From the NCBI GenBank assembly GCA_001579985.1, contig LRSR01012727.1, positions 1 to 48,588 on the forward strand: 48,588 nt of DNA, written 5' to 3'. This DNA comes from Hypsibius dujardini. Its lineage: Eukaryota; Tardigrada; Eutardigrada; Parachela; Hypsibiidae. Position numbers and translations under genes: made by a program. The notes beneath the pieces are model-generated. The model made no database searches. It was not told the DNA's origin and saw nothing but the letters and a program-made list of their open reading frames with translations. Shown piece after piece: positions 10,701-21,088 of this stretch (the stretch's first letter is position 1; each line of letters begins with the position of its first letter).

Positions 10701-11742
10701 AAACTTGCAGATAAAATCAAATAATCCATGAAAAATGCCCGCAGACTGATCGAACACCTAATCTAGTGTTGTTTAGATTACTGTAAATAGTGATTTGAAA
10801 TAAGAGAAAAGAGATTATCTTTTTAAATTATTTGATAATATTTAATTTAAAATCAGACGCATAGGCGCTTTTTAATTTAAATTATAAACTGCACAAGCTT
10901 TTTAAATCAACGGTGAATTTAATTACATATATATATATATATATTTAAATATAATTTTAACTGCCGGAAACCAACGTTTGTGTTTTGAACTATGTGATCT
11001 TTAATTTAACATAAAACCCGACTTCTTGGTCACGTGCTGATTTCTAACTAACTTAAAATTCAAAATCTTGATTTAAAAAACACTAACCTAATCCACTGGT
11101 CTACTGAAAAATTAAAATATCAGATGGAATGAGCAGTCTTTCAAATAAAACCAATCGACCAAGCAAGCAATCACTAGCATTGCGTATCGCGAAAATAACA
11201 ACGCGTCAATCCATCAATCAATCGACCAAGCTAGCAATCACTCGCATTGCGTATCGCGCAAATAACAACGCGTCAATCCATCAATCAATCGACCAAGCAA
11301 ACAATCACTCACATTGCGTATCGTGCAAATAACAACGCGTCAATCCATCAATCAATCGACTACCGGCCTGAACCGGAACTGTACACAAGTCTCTGTTTGC
11401 TGAACACATAATAATGTTTCAATCCATCCATCCACAAAAATGGTCTCCCGTGTGAAAATGCCCCAACTTCCCCTTACACTGGTGTCCCATCCGTTGCGCT
11501 CCAACAGCTGACGACAGTCCTCGAAGTCGTCTAATCCGCTCATACTCTACAGACGGGAAGAAAGAAAAAAAGAACAAAATCACTCACAAAAAACAATTCG
11601 CACAATTAAGCTCATATATATATATATATATATATCGGTAAATGCAAAATCAATACACGTAAACAACCTGACCAACCTGAAAATTAATGACTTGGTCCGT
11701 CTGCTGCTCGGTGAGAGGACGCTGCGGAGTAGAAGCGTCCAT
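7350..11742 (-). CDS. FAF2: FAS-associated factor 2 (UBXD8), 12 exons
   Basis: FAF2 is an ER and lipid-droplet membrane protein that recruits p97/VCP through its UBX domain in ER-associated degradation. Twelve exons, 5' to 3': 11742-11677, 11546-11478, 10525-10374, 9799-9672, 9575-9549, 9458-9358, 9280-9195, 8695-8604, 8523-8346, 8268-8085, 7992-7849 and 7556-7350. Their summed length (1434 nt) keeps frame and gives 477 residues (human 445). Order seen: N-terminal UBA-like helices (FEDCRQLLERNGWDTS), membrane hairpin (SFPFRFVFTSVFDVFNFVW), thioredoxin-like UAS domain (AKRELRFLLLYLHQEN, PEVVSLINSRAVFWACST, MTLVGRLQG), charged coiled coil (KEQDEAYLKSLKADQDKEKK), then UBX (LSFKLPAGDRLERRF ... 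DIYNFIFGQ) and an acidic tail. Exon 5 is only 27 nt. Introns hold CTGT arrays, a hAT-type MITE and a 67-bp minisatellite. The splice choice for exon 4 (GTGAGC at 9671) avoids a stop and restores phase. Confidence 0.94.
7660..7770. repeat. CTGT tetranucleotide array in the last FAF2 intron
   Basis: CTGT/TTGT units lie inside the intron 7557-7848. Confidence 0.94.
8775..9035. repeat. Compound CTGT / CTGCCTGTCAGT array in FAF2 intron
   Basis: Simple CTGT units (8780-8870) pass into a higher-order repeat in which CTGCCTGTCAGT-type units recur with one extra CTGC in some copies, to about 9010. The array lies in the intron 8696-9194. Confidence 0.92.
9930..10300. repeat. Degenerate ACAG-type tract in FAF2 intron 3
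   Basis: Loose agacaggcaggc, aaacaggcaaac and similar units span most of the intron 9800-10373. It appears to be an old, decayed tetranucleotide array. Confidence 0.75.
10764..11085. mobile_element. AT-rich hAT-type MITE in FAF2 intron 2
   Basis: The 322-bp AT-rich insert starts TAGTGTTGTTTA and ends in the approximate inverse (TAAAAAACACTA). It is flanked on both sides by the same 8 bases, ACCTAATC (10756-10763 and 11086-11093). An 8-bp target duplication with short terminal repeats is the hAT superfamily pattern. It has no coding capacity. The ends match those of the insert at 25963-26607, so both belong to one family. Confidence 0.82.
11152..11360. repeat. 67-bp minisatellite, about 3.1 copies
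   Basis: The word ATCGACCAAGC recurs at 11154, 11221 and 11288, and a partial copy starts at 11355, giving an exact 67-bp period. Each unit contains GCATTGCGTATCG and ends in ATCA tetranucleotides. It lies in FAF2 intron 2, just upstream (on the plus axis) of exon 2. Confidence 0.93.
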
Positions 11743-12666
11743 TCTTATTCTTATTTACACTGCCCGAAATTCCCTTCTTCCCCTCGCGTCACGCGTGGGA
11801 TTTCGCCTCCGCCAAGTGCGGTCCACGTCGCCTGTGACCAATGAAACAACAATAATGGGCCAAGTAAAATATCATCGTGGTGAACACAGGGATCAAGTCA
11901 TCAGACTTGAACTGAAATAGTCATCATTCATTTTGCTGGGAAAAAATCAACATCCTTCATTCTTCGTCCCGTGTTGTGTGGTAACTGGTCTCAGCAAATT
12001 CCAACGCGATCTCACCTGATTAAATGGGGGTAAAATAGTTGGCGGGAAAATGGAGGAAAAATCGACGCTAAGAAAGTAAAAATGGAACGAGATATTGTAA
12101 CTTAAAATCGAAAGGTATAACAATACGTATGAGATGGATCATATGGAAAATGGATGAGCTCATTTGAACGTTCCATCTGGCTAGGCGGAGATTTATTTGC
12201 CCCTCTCATGCACCCCCGTCAAAACTAGCGACAACAGACATCTGATGATTTGTTGGACAGTTTTGCTCTGATTATACGAATCTTTTCCACTGGTCATAGA
12301 TGATAAAATATTGTAATAATAATATATTATTATATTAAATTATATATTATATATATATCAGTATACTAAAATCTGCGGAATCTGCTTGCCTCAGAAGGTA
12401 TTAACACCCAGGAGATAATCTAAAGAACGAGAATGATCTTGTTCCATGTCGATTGACCCTCCTAGAGACATATCCCTGGCTGGTATATTTTGAAAAACTC
12501 ATCCAAAACTTGAAAAATATTTAAAATGAAATTACACGCTGCACAGAAAGAGTATGGTAAAGCCTCGATTGTCCTCTACAGGGGTCGTCGTTCAAATTGA
12601 TTCAACTTTAAAACGTTATAACTTTAACTGTGCGCAACCGATTTCATCCCTGTTTGTTTTGCACGA
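11743..12666. other. Intergenic, upstream of FAF2
   Basis: This presumably contains the FAF2 promoter and 5'UTR. An AT-rich patch with TATATAT runs is at 12305-12370. No gene or clear promoter element is seen. Confidence 0.5.
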
Positions 12667-13071
12667 TTGAAAATTTCACGCAAAAAAACGAGAACGTTCA
12701 ACCGTTGTAACAAAAATTCGTCTCGGCTCATTTTGAAAAAGCTAAATCGTCAAAGCTTTGATTTTTCTCAAGCGATTTTCTTGGAGGCAACTATTCAGCG
12801 ATTGGCGGACGGTCATTTGGAGAAGAAGCTGAAGAAGGTCAAGATACACTATCTCACTGCTGCCGCCATTTTGCAACGCAGTCTACGGGCCCTACCCTTC
12901 TACGACTTGATAAAGGATGGACAGTTTACACAGCTATTTTTAATGGGCGAAACTATGCTCTCATCCGATTACTTGATACGGATACTTCAATTCCCATCCG
13001 GCAAAGCGGAATTAAACATGCATGGCGGGCATGTTGAAGGCCGCAAACGAGGACCGGGATGCAATTCCTAA
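12667..13071 (+). other. Unrecognised open frame, possible exon or gene relic
   Basis: An open frame of up to 134 codons starts at a non-ATG codon. Its middle looks protein-like (amphipathic, e.g. FLEATIQRLADGHLEKKLKK and SLRALPFYDLIKDGQFTQLF), with base composition closer to exons than to the surrounding AT-rich DNA. The last ~25 codons look unrelated. A different frame from about 13024 reads MAGMLKAANEDRDAIPKEMF before a stop, which suggests either a missed splice or a frameshifted relic. I cannot name a family. Confidence 0.3.
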
Positions 13072-13679
13072 AGAAATGTTCCGCAATGCCCTCCGATCTT
13101 GACCCGAGCGAGGTCTCGCGATTCACAAGGCCAAAGACATCATGCTCCCAATTAATAGTCTGAAATTATTTATAATTTTTTAGGCAAATTTTTTAAGTTG
13201 AGTCAATGTGAACGACGATCCCTGTATTTTCGCAGACGCATTTTGTTTGTGCGAACGTAATGGTGGTATATTGGCATACATAGACCACAAAGGAGAAGAA
13301 ATACATTCCGTTATGATAAAAAAAAAACAGAAAAACAAGCCGACAGACAAACTAACAAACAGACATACAAGCAAATAAACAAACCGATCTTGACCATAAC
13401 AAAACTTGGCCTTTCATACAGAAACAGTATGGTAAGACTGGTTGGATATTAGTTCCGAATCAATGCTCATGAAAAAATACCGTGCCCTTTTGCTGGCACA
13501 AAAAAATTTTGCGCCCCCACTTTGATCGACCCTGGCGCACATCACTGTGAGTGTGCAATTTTACTGTGTGTACCCTGTACACACGGGGCGCAGTGAACAA
13601 CACCTCTACTGTATTTCTTATCAGTCCTGTTCGTATCCCAAGTTTGCTATACGGTATTCAATAAAACAAATGGCTCACA
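13072..13679. other. Intergenic, no gene seen
   Basis: AT-rich DNA with a short CAAACAGACA tract near 13345-13385. It holds the likely promoter of the downstream gene, but no clear TATA element is visible. Confidence 0.4.
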
Positions 13680-14402
13680 ATGGTAAACAAACGCCTCCTA
13701 CTCACTCGCTGGACCATCCGCCATGCCGTCATCCTGGTGGTCTCCCTAATCTCTTGCATGTTCATCTACATTCTCTACTCCCTCTCGTCGTCCCACGACG
13801 AATTGGCCATCATGCGCGTCAGGCCCGACGGATATGTCCATCCCTTCGATCTCCTCCCGTCCTCTCCGGACTGGCGCGGCGTCGATCCCAAATTCCTCAC
13901 ACAGTACCGCACAGCCTACCAAAGGAACTCCTTCACCTGCCTCACTTCTGGGGAGGAAGTCCCGGCGAATCATATCAACGACGAGTACTGTGATTGTCGC
14001 GACGGCACCGACGAGCCCTCCACGTCCGCGTGCAGCTTCTTGGTCAAGCAGAAATGGTTCTATTGCACGGCAGTGGTGAAGCGGTATGGTGGGAGAATTC
14101 CCGCGGCGTGGGTCGACGACGGCATTTGTGACTGCTGTGATGGGAGCGATGAGCGCGGCGGGGATGATGCGGTGAGGAGGAAGTGCCGTAGAACAACGTG
14201 CCTGGACCATTGATTGATTGATTTGAATTCCGTCATTCCCGGAGATGCTCCTCGCCTCAGTGACTTCTTTGTGAGTTTGGCAACCGAAACTGGTTTTTAT
14301 TTACAGAATAATTGTTACGGTTTACAGGTGTGGAGGGGTCGGTTGTGTGAATTCTGTTGCGCTGAATCACTGAATCAACTGAAAGAGCGCGTGAACAACT
14401 AG
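13680..14402 (+). CDS. Short membrane-anchored protein with glucosidase II beta-like N-terminal domain
   Basis: Two exons, 13680-14171 and 14307-14402, join in phase to 195 residues. Residues ~14-36 form a hydrophobic helix (HAVILVVSLISCMFIYILYS) after basic residues, as in a type II signal anchor. The lumenal part matches the N-terminal PRKCSH-type domain: RGVDPKFLTQY, FTCLTSGEEVPANHINDEYC, CDCRDGTDEPSTSAC, FYC, then IPAAWVDDGICDCCDGSDE. The DCxDGxDE boxes are LDL-receptor-A-like calcium sites. The classical glucosidase II beta subunit is over 500 residues, with coiled coil, EF-hand-like and C-terminal MRH domains; none of those exist here. It may be an ER or Golgi paralogue. Role unknown. 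The GTGAGG donor at 14172 avoids a stop inside a TGATTGATTGATT repeat. AATAAA lies at about 14455. Confidence 0.8.
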
Positions 14403-14909
14403 GACTAAAACTGTGGGCAGTCCGAATTAAAGCCATAATTGAACCACAAACCTAAATAAAGCATGAGGAGCGATCCGAGTTCGAACCTAAATAGAATGTC
14501 CATGGTGGAAACGATTGGTTTACATGCAAATGAACAAATCGACTTAGTGGTCGAATGAGGAATTCAATTGCACCATCAGCCACGGCAAGGCAACACTTCA
14601 ATCAATTAATAGACGCATGAAGTAGAACAATTCCAGCTGATCGGGTCAGCAGATTCTGGTCTTGTTAGTTTTCCGTCTCCATTCCTTCTCTGGTGGGATA
14701 AGTATTGCACTCCCGTAAACAAGATGAAAAACTCACTTCACATCAAATAAACAGCGATTTTCTTCGTTTTCAATCGAAGAAACTTGAAAAAACTACTGCC
14801 AGTCGAATCGACCAATCCAGCGACCCAGTGAAGGCTGAAGAAAACCACAACAAATGAGAAAAAGTCGGTCTATCAATCAGCCAATCAAGCAAACATACAA
14901 AAGCTTGTG
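14403..14909. other. Convergent intergenic gap
   Basis: This holds the 3' ends of the PRKCSH-like gene (AATAAA at ~14455) and COQ7. Scattered ATCA units are present. No gene is seen. Confidence 0.5.
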
Positions 14910-16013
14910 TCATATCTTTTCCGATATCCAAATGGCTCCCTTACATCCGGTCTGGATAACCGCCTTCAGCGCTTTATACGCTGGAGCGAGCTCCGCTTCA
15001 TACTCAATCCCCGTTTCTAAATGCTCCAGCTCTTCATCCCTGAATTGTTTGATGGTATGCAGGAGCTCTTTAAATTCCGGCTCACCCGGATGCTGCTCCA
15101 TGATTTCGCGAATCTGATTGTTGTAGTGCTGGCCGATGGTCTCCTCCACCGCCACCGTGCACGCCATGGCTGCCCGCGAACCGAGCAACGCTGTCGCGGC
15201 ACCCAAACAGAAGCCTGCCACGTTCCACAGCGGGAGGAGGACGGTCGGACGGGCGCGGTGCTGTCTGATCAGACGCTGAGGAAGGAAACGTAAAAACTTA
15301 GGATGGCCATAATACTGAACTGGACAAGTCACATTTCGCACGTGCCTTGTTTTTCTTACTTAGGCCCAGCTAAAATGTTTTCCGCTCACACCGATCGCTT
15401 TCTGGACAGGAAAATGTTGAAAAGATTTTTATTATTTGCATTTTTTTAATTAGAATTTTAAATAGGCAGTGGCTGTTATCGATCAAGAAAAATGAATCCT
15501 CCCATATAGTCAAAACTTTAAAATCCCACCAAGAAGGACGATACTGGCAAGATAAACACTTAAATCTGTAACAAATATGGGCGTACTCAAAATACATATG
15601 AGGAGAAAATTCAACTTAATATGGTCCCAATTTGGCGCGGCCAGATAAATGACTGTAAGAGTGTTAATCCAGCATTATGGCCACGCTTGAATACATACCT
15701 CGAAGGTGACACGGTGGTGGACCTCCTGGTCACGCATCTCCTGGATGACAGGGCCGACTTTGGAGTTACCGAGGACAGCCAGCTGGCCGGCGTAGATCAT
15801 GTCGGCGCCCACTTCCCCGGCGTGGTCGACACGGAGAACGCGATCGAGGAGGGCACTCCGGCGAGCGCTCACCACGTGGTCGTGCCTGTGGCGACGGTGA
15901 AGGCAGGAATAAGATGCGGTCGGTTTGAATAGATTGCAGATGAAAAAAGGGCGCCATCGAGTCAGGGAAGCCATATTTGGGAAAAAAGTAAGCGATTGAA
16001 GATCGAACAGCAA
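14910..16013 (-). CDS. COQ7: 5-demethoxyubiquinone hydroxylase, mitochondrial, 2 exons
   Basis: COQ7 is a di-iron monooxygenase on the inner mitochondrial membrane that hydroxylates 5-demethoxyubiquinone, the penultimate step of ubiquinone synthesis, in complex with COQ9. Exons 16013-15699 and 15275-14910 join in phase. Starts at 16013 or 15974 are both possible; the second gives MASLTRWRPFF, a basic, acid-free presequence, and a protein of ~213 residues (human 217). Di-iron ligands are visible in DHAGEVGA, MRDQEVHH, CTVAVEETIGQHY and RDEELEHLE. Also conserved are RVDHAGE, YAGQLAVLG, RPTVLLPLWN, ATALLGSRAAMACTVAVEET and AELAPAYKALKAVIQ. The C-terminus ends AIWISEKI. No break is seen. Confidence 0.95.
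15276..15698. other. COQ7 intron
   Basis: A 423-bp AT-rich intron bounded by GTATGT and CAG on the minus strand. Nothing else is seen in it. Confidence 0.6.
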
Positions 16014-18068
16014 GAAGTTTTAATAAGAAATGACTTTGCCTTGTCGAGTGATAAACAGCACAATCGATCAATCAACCCATTTACCGCAGGCCAGGCTAAG
16101 CAATCCTTCAATCAATCGTTCCTGGAACAGTCCGAGAGCAACCAAACAATTGGATTCGATTACAACCCATCAATCAATCCTAGATCAAAGAGCTCTACTG
16201 GTTTATCCCTCCGTCGCATGTGCCCGAATTCCAGGTGCCCCCCATAATTTTTGAACGAGCAAATAGATTTTGTCGAAATCTATAAACAAAATGATTGCAA
16301 TATTAGTATGAGGAGATACACGTGTACAAGATTTCAGCAAATTTCAGGTTTGTGGTACTAATTATTCAGTATGCATATTAGTGGCGGATTGAGGTCTGTC
16401 CAGAGGGGATGGCAAGCGGCTTAGACTACAAGTTCCCCTTCCCTTTCCCCTTCTGGTCCTCTCCCACTTTCGTTTTTTTCGATGTTGATCGTTGTTCCCT
16501 AAATTGATAAAATGAAGATAAATTTTAAGTTCCTTTCTCACCAAAAATTGAAACCCTAAATTATCGACCCTGCCTGCACGATTTTTAAACAAAAAAAACA
16601 AAACGTCCTCATTTTTCTTCACCCCTTGAGTTTTGGTCACACCATTTACATGACTGAGTCCGAACCCCGGGGTTTTATACCTGGAAATTGAGGAATAGAT
16701 GGGCTTTCCAAAATTATTAAGTTTGTTATTATCATTTATCATTCAAAGAGATATTGGTCAGCGCTCGTAAAACCAAATATAGCCAAAAAGGGGAGGGGGA
16801 TTTGTAGCCTAAGCCATGGCAAGCCTGCTGGAGGTGTTTTTTTCCACCCCGCCCTCAGCCCGGTGAGGGGCAAGCGTTAACATACAAAAGCCTAAAAATG
16901 TTTACCCTCCCCCTAGCTCGGGGGTAAAGTCATCTGGGACGCCGGGAGGGGGGGGGACAACGGCCCGGTCGGCTCAATGATCAATCCGCCAATGAGGCGT
17001 ACTATGCATCTTATAGGAAAGCTCCATATCATGGATCTGTTCCTGTTAATTCAAAGTTCCGGCGACACCCGAATTCGTCACCAAGCGACACAAATCAACG
17101 ACCTGTCAAAGCCCAGACGGCATTCTTCCTCACGGTAGTGCTCACGCAGATCGGCAATCTCCTCAATTCAAAGTGCTGCAAAATTTCGCTCATCCAGAAG
17201 GGCCTTTTTAGGTATGAGCATTGACAGCTGAGTTTTTCATGATTGGAATTGTTCGCTGTTTTAATAAGAAATTCGAAATTTTGAAAATGAATAAATACAT
17301 ATGTATTTATTTAATTCCATTTAGTTTCCTTTAAAGGGAATACAATTAATTATCCTCAATAAACACAGACCGGCATACAGGTTTAGAGGGAATTTTGGAA
17401 TAGAAAACTGACTTTGTCACATATTTATCGAAGATTTGTAGTTTAATGGCGGAAGCGGAACTTAAAACAGGAACTCCACCAAACGAACGCCTGCTGAAAG
17501 ATTAAACTACTGAAGAGTCTCTGGGTTAATCAATAAATCAAGAGGAACCGGTTCCAAGCGGTTCGGTCTTCGGCCGGTTCGCTTAAACGGTCCGGTCCGG
17601 TTTTGGACCCAGGGCCCAGGAGTGAAATTTGTACCCAGATGTGGTATGCTCTTTTTACTGGTAAATGACTCACCCTCGGCCAGGGCAACCAACCGTACCC
17701 TCCCTCGATGAAGGTTCTCGGGAGGCGCTTATGCAGTATTAGCAATATACTAATCATGAATCACCCCCCCTTTCGTGTTGACAGCGAAAGACTTCTTTGT
17801 CTGCAGAGAAGTGGTCTCTTTCTGCAGTACACAAACGTTGCATCGGGAATTTCAGAGAACCGGTTCGAAAATTACAGCATAAACATAAACACTTCGTTGC
17901 CGCCGGTGCAAATCACCATATTACAAATGAGAAGCTGCAATCGACAATACTAATTAAAGGCAGGAATGTTTGCATTATCAATCAGTGTATGGAAGAACAT
18001 TCTACCGACAGTGCACTCGATAATAACTGTGTTCCTTTGATACCTTCCTCAATTGCCTTCAACAGAAA
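16014..18068. other. 2-kb intergenic region without a supported gene
   Basis: ATCA tetranucleotides occur at 16060-16190. At 16775-16990 there is an unusual G/C-run-rich patch including a run of G at about 16945. At 17535-17620 short GGTTC/CCGGT words repeat. Several short open frames exist but none looks conserved. No transposase motif is seen. Confidence 0.4.
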
Positions 18069-19107
18069 ATGATCACAGCAAAGTTCGTCGTTTTGATGAC
18101 GCTGGGGATGCTCGTGAGCCAACGGGAGACGTCCGCCAGACTGTCCGGAAATAACGGTGAAAATAACCCCCGTCATGATATAGGGCACTCATCTTCATCT
18201 CTAAAAACTTTTGCTTTTTATATTCATATTTGTCATTAAAGCTTTATTGTTTTAGATGCGGCAAATCTGGCCGTTGAAAGTGGGAAATCGACCGACCCCA
18301 AACAAAAGAGTTAGTCCGCGTGTTTATTGCTCACCACAAATGTCCGGTCAATGTGGGCATTGAATATGCAGGTTCCAATCAACCGTCGGATTACTACTGC
18401 GACGTCCGTGCCGATGCCTGGACCGAAATCATCAGCTGCTGCCCGGTCACCTACAACGTAAGCTGGAACGACATCGGCTCGAAGATCTGCGCGCATGGCG
18501 AAGACCGGACGGAGAACGATCAGCCGCCCGCCAACGTCAGGCACAAATTGAGTAAGCTGAAACACTTTGCCGGATATCGCATATCGAGATGGTAAAACTA
18601 AACTAAACCAAAAAATAAACTAAAACTAAACGAAAACTTTTCTTAACTAACTTCTTGGCTTTAGTTTCTTCAGTTAACTAAAACATAGAACTAAAAGTGT
18701 TAGTTATCAACATTTTAATGGGAGAAACTAACAAATATAAAATAATTGACTAATTTCGACTAGGATAAAAGTTTTAGTTACGAGAAGAAACACAACTAAA
18801 TGTTTTTAGTAACTTATTTTCAATTAACCGACAAAAGTAATTATTTGACTAATTTTAGTTTGGCTATCATTAATCAATTGCATGCCAATTTTCTTCTTCA
18901 AAACATGTACGGATATATAACGCCATACGGGGTTTGTGTGTTAATAATTAATTTCCTGCAGACGAAGTCGTCCTCGCGATCAGAAACTCGACCGAGCTTT
19001 GGACCATGGCGCAGTGCTTTTACTCCGCACCGAGTGCGTTTCACTGTGACTTCTCAAAGCCGTCCAGTGGCATTGATGCCTTGAAAGCGCGGTTCGCCAA
19101 ACCCTAA
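18069..19107 (+). CDS. Cysteine-rich secreted protein of unknown family, 3 exons (one splice uncertain)
   Basis: I do not recognise this family. Exon 1 (18069-18156) encodes a clear signal peptide, MITAKFVVLMTLGMLVSQ. Exon 2 (from about 18315 to 18551) and exon 3 (18962-19107) encode the mature part with seven Cys, in segments such as HHKCPVNVGIEYAG, DYYCDVRADAWTEIISCCPV, KICAHGEDRT, and then MAQCFYSAPSAFHCDFS. The splice 18551|18962 (A|AC) is strong: GTAAGC donor and CTGCAG acceptor. The join to exon 1 is less sure: phase fits an acceptor at 18313-18314, but the best-looking acceptor (TTTTAG, 18255) leads into a frame that stops at 18312. A short extra exon, or an error, may exist. With the simple model the protein has ~156 residues and Cys spacing suited to disulfides. 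Confidence 0.6.
18590..18930. other. AACTAAA-rich AT block in the intron of the secreted-protein gene
   Basis: Repeated AACTAAA / TTTTAGTT words fill this intron. A similar block in the same style lies in ASH1 intron 2 (about 44955-45175). Probable non-autonomous element, but the ends and target duplication are not clear. Confidence 0.45.
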
Positions 19108-19889
19108 TGCGTTGAATTCGTGTTTTGGTGCGTTCCATCCTGCTGGAATGGGGTTCATTGTCGTACTAGTAAACCATTTCTTCATTGACTGAGTGATACA
19201 TGTGAACCGAGGGATACACTCATTCTTAGTGAATCCTTAGTTATTCTTTTTCGATCGTCGACTATGTCACGTGTTAAGAAACGTTTTTAGCGACCTTCAA
19301 TTTGAAATATCAGGCCACATGGCACACAGATGAACGAAAAAGGTTGGTCACGAGCCATCCAGTCGAATTTTAGTCGAACTGCTCTGAACTACATTTTGGT
19401 TTTCCGCTGACTGTTGTCAGCACGTCCTTCTGCCAGATCAAGATTGTCCGTGTTGGCCGACTTAGCCACAACACGTTCAGCGGACTGCACGAACGGAGTT
19501 TTGGACGGACCGACGGACGGAATGACTGGAGAAGGGTAACGGGTAAGTGGCTGATAGGCGGCTGGTCGGACGGTGACCAGCACCCGATAGGCTTTAGGTA
19601 GTAACCGACCGTTGCACCTGCGTGCGGCCATGGTCGGCTGCCAAACGGTAGAAGACCCAGAAAGCTAGTGCACAACTTCAGTCTTTCGAGCCAATTGCCA
19701 CCCACTCGGGCGACTTATCTTTCCGTTATTCTCCATCTGACCATTACACCCAACCACACTTCCGTTAAAACGTCTGCCAGCATACCAGACCTTCCGCGAC
19801 TAGGATTGTCGGCCGCATTTAGTCTTTAAATCGCACTGTCGACATGTAAGACTAACTGTTGAATTATTCGCCTGTAATCGTCATTCATC

Positions 19890-20075
19890 AATCCGTTCGT
19901 CCGACCATTAGTCCGTTCGCCTTTCCGTCCAGCCGTACGTCTGCTTGTCCGTCCGTCCACCCGTCCGTTTCTCCGTCCGCCCATCCGTCTGCTTATCCGT
20001 TCATCTGTACGTTCGCTTGTCCGTTCGTTTTTGGTTCGTTCGTTCGCCCGTCCGTCCGTCCGTCCGTTTTTTTTT
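19890..20075. repeat. CCGT tetranucleotide tract
   Basis: Imperfect CCGT, CGTT and CCAT units ending in a perfect CCGT run and a T-run. It is a sequence variant of the dominant CTGT class. Confidence 0.88.
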
Positions 20076-20697
20076 TCGATTGTCTATTTGTTTGCCTATC
20101 CACATGCCCCCTCGCCGGCTTGGCACTACTGCCGACCCTTGTATCATGCGAAGAAAACTGGGCTGCTCAAAACCGTAACATACTCGACCGATCTTGGACC
20201 TGGTCGATAATTCCTTCGTGTTGCCAAGCTCGTTAAAGAGAGACTATTCTAGTATTCTTAACCGGCTAAAAAAACTTGAGTAGGCAGATTGTGGGCCGAA
20301 AACCAATCGCCTCCCCCTTTAAAGTCATGCTCCGAATAGATTCCTCTTACTCGAAAAAATAAAACTATAATATAACTGTCACACTAAACTAGGGATGGCA
20401 TCATATGACAAAACAAACGATTTGATTTGATTTTGATTTGATTTGATCTTGAAACCATTTGATTTTTGATTTGACGACCAGTTCAATACTACATGGAAAC
20501 TTGCCTTTTTCTTGAGACGACTGAAACTATATAGTCCAACGGACTCGCAACCCATTTTAATCGTTCATATCAATCTGCAACAAAATTTTGCAAACGTTGG
20601 AAGATACATTTTAGGTTCTGAAAATCAGAAACGGGAGTAGACGAAAGCGTTAAAATCTTAGAAACAAACAGATAGATAGGTAGACATCTAGAGACCA

Positions 20698-20715
20698 ACA
20701 GACAGACAGACAGAT

Positions 20716-20750
<35 letters not shown>

Positions 20751-20780
20751 GAAACAGAGAGACAGTCAGAGAGATAGACA
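20698..20780. repeat. CAGA tetranucleotide array
   Basis: CAGA units with a few GATA and GAGA variants, about 180 bp left of the Harbinger element. Confidence 0.9.
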
Positions 20781-20959
20781 GTAATAACTATATTGGAATG
20801 TTGCTCTCACTTTATAGATCCACGTGGGTCCACCATATAGGTCCACCTTAATAAAAAAATGTGATGATGTGGGTCAATTCTAAACAAAATTTTGAAAGCT
20901 TATGTACGCAGGGACGAGGAAAAAATAAATCTTAACGTTTCTTGAAATTCGTGTTTTAC

Positions 20960-21011
20960 AGTAAGGGTATTCAAAGTTCGATTATCTCGTTAATCGAGGC
21001 GACGCTAATCT
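20960..21011 (+). repeat. Left terminal inverted repeat of the Harbinger element
   Basis: Matches the inverse of 25489-25553 from AGTAAGGGTATT through GACGCTAATCT, apart from one substitution and the 13-bp extra stretch in the right copy. Confidence 0.88.
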
Positions 21012-21088
21012 TCTCAATGTACAGGGGCCAGCAGCAAAGTTGTAACACTTTGCGCAAACTAGTTTTTCACCGTTGTGTGTATTTTATT

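Larger units (their letters stand above)
19108..20959. other. Intergenic region with simple repeats
   Basis: No supported gene. A CCGT/CGTT tract lies at about 19890-20075, a GATTT-rich tract at 20415-20475 preceded by TAGGGATGGCA (20390), a typical hAT-like end, and a CAGA array at 20698-20780. Confidence 0.5.

Noticed and set aside
19108-20236. A gene in the GC-containing stretch at 19350-20236
   Set aside because: Open frames are short, mutually overlapping and end in a CCGT tract; no motif or consistent splice pattern was found.
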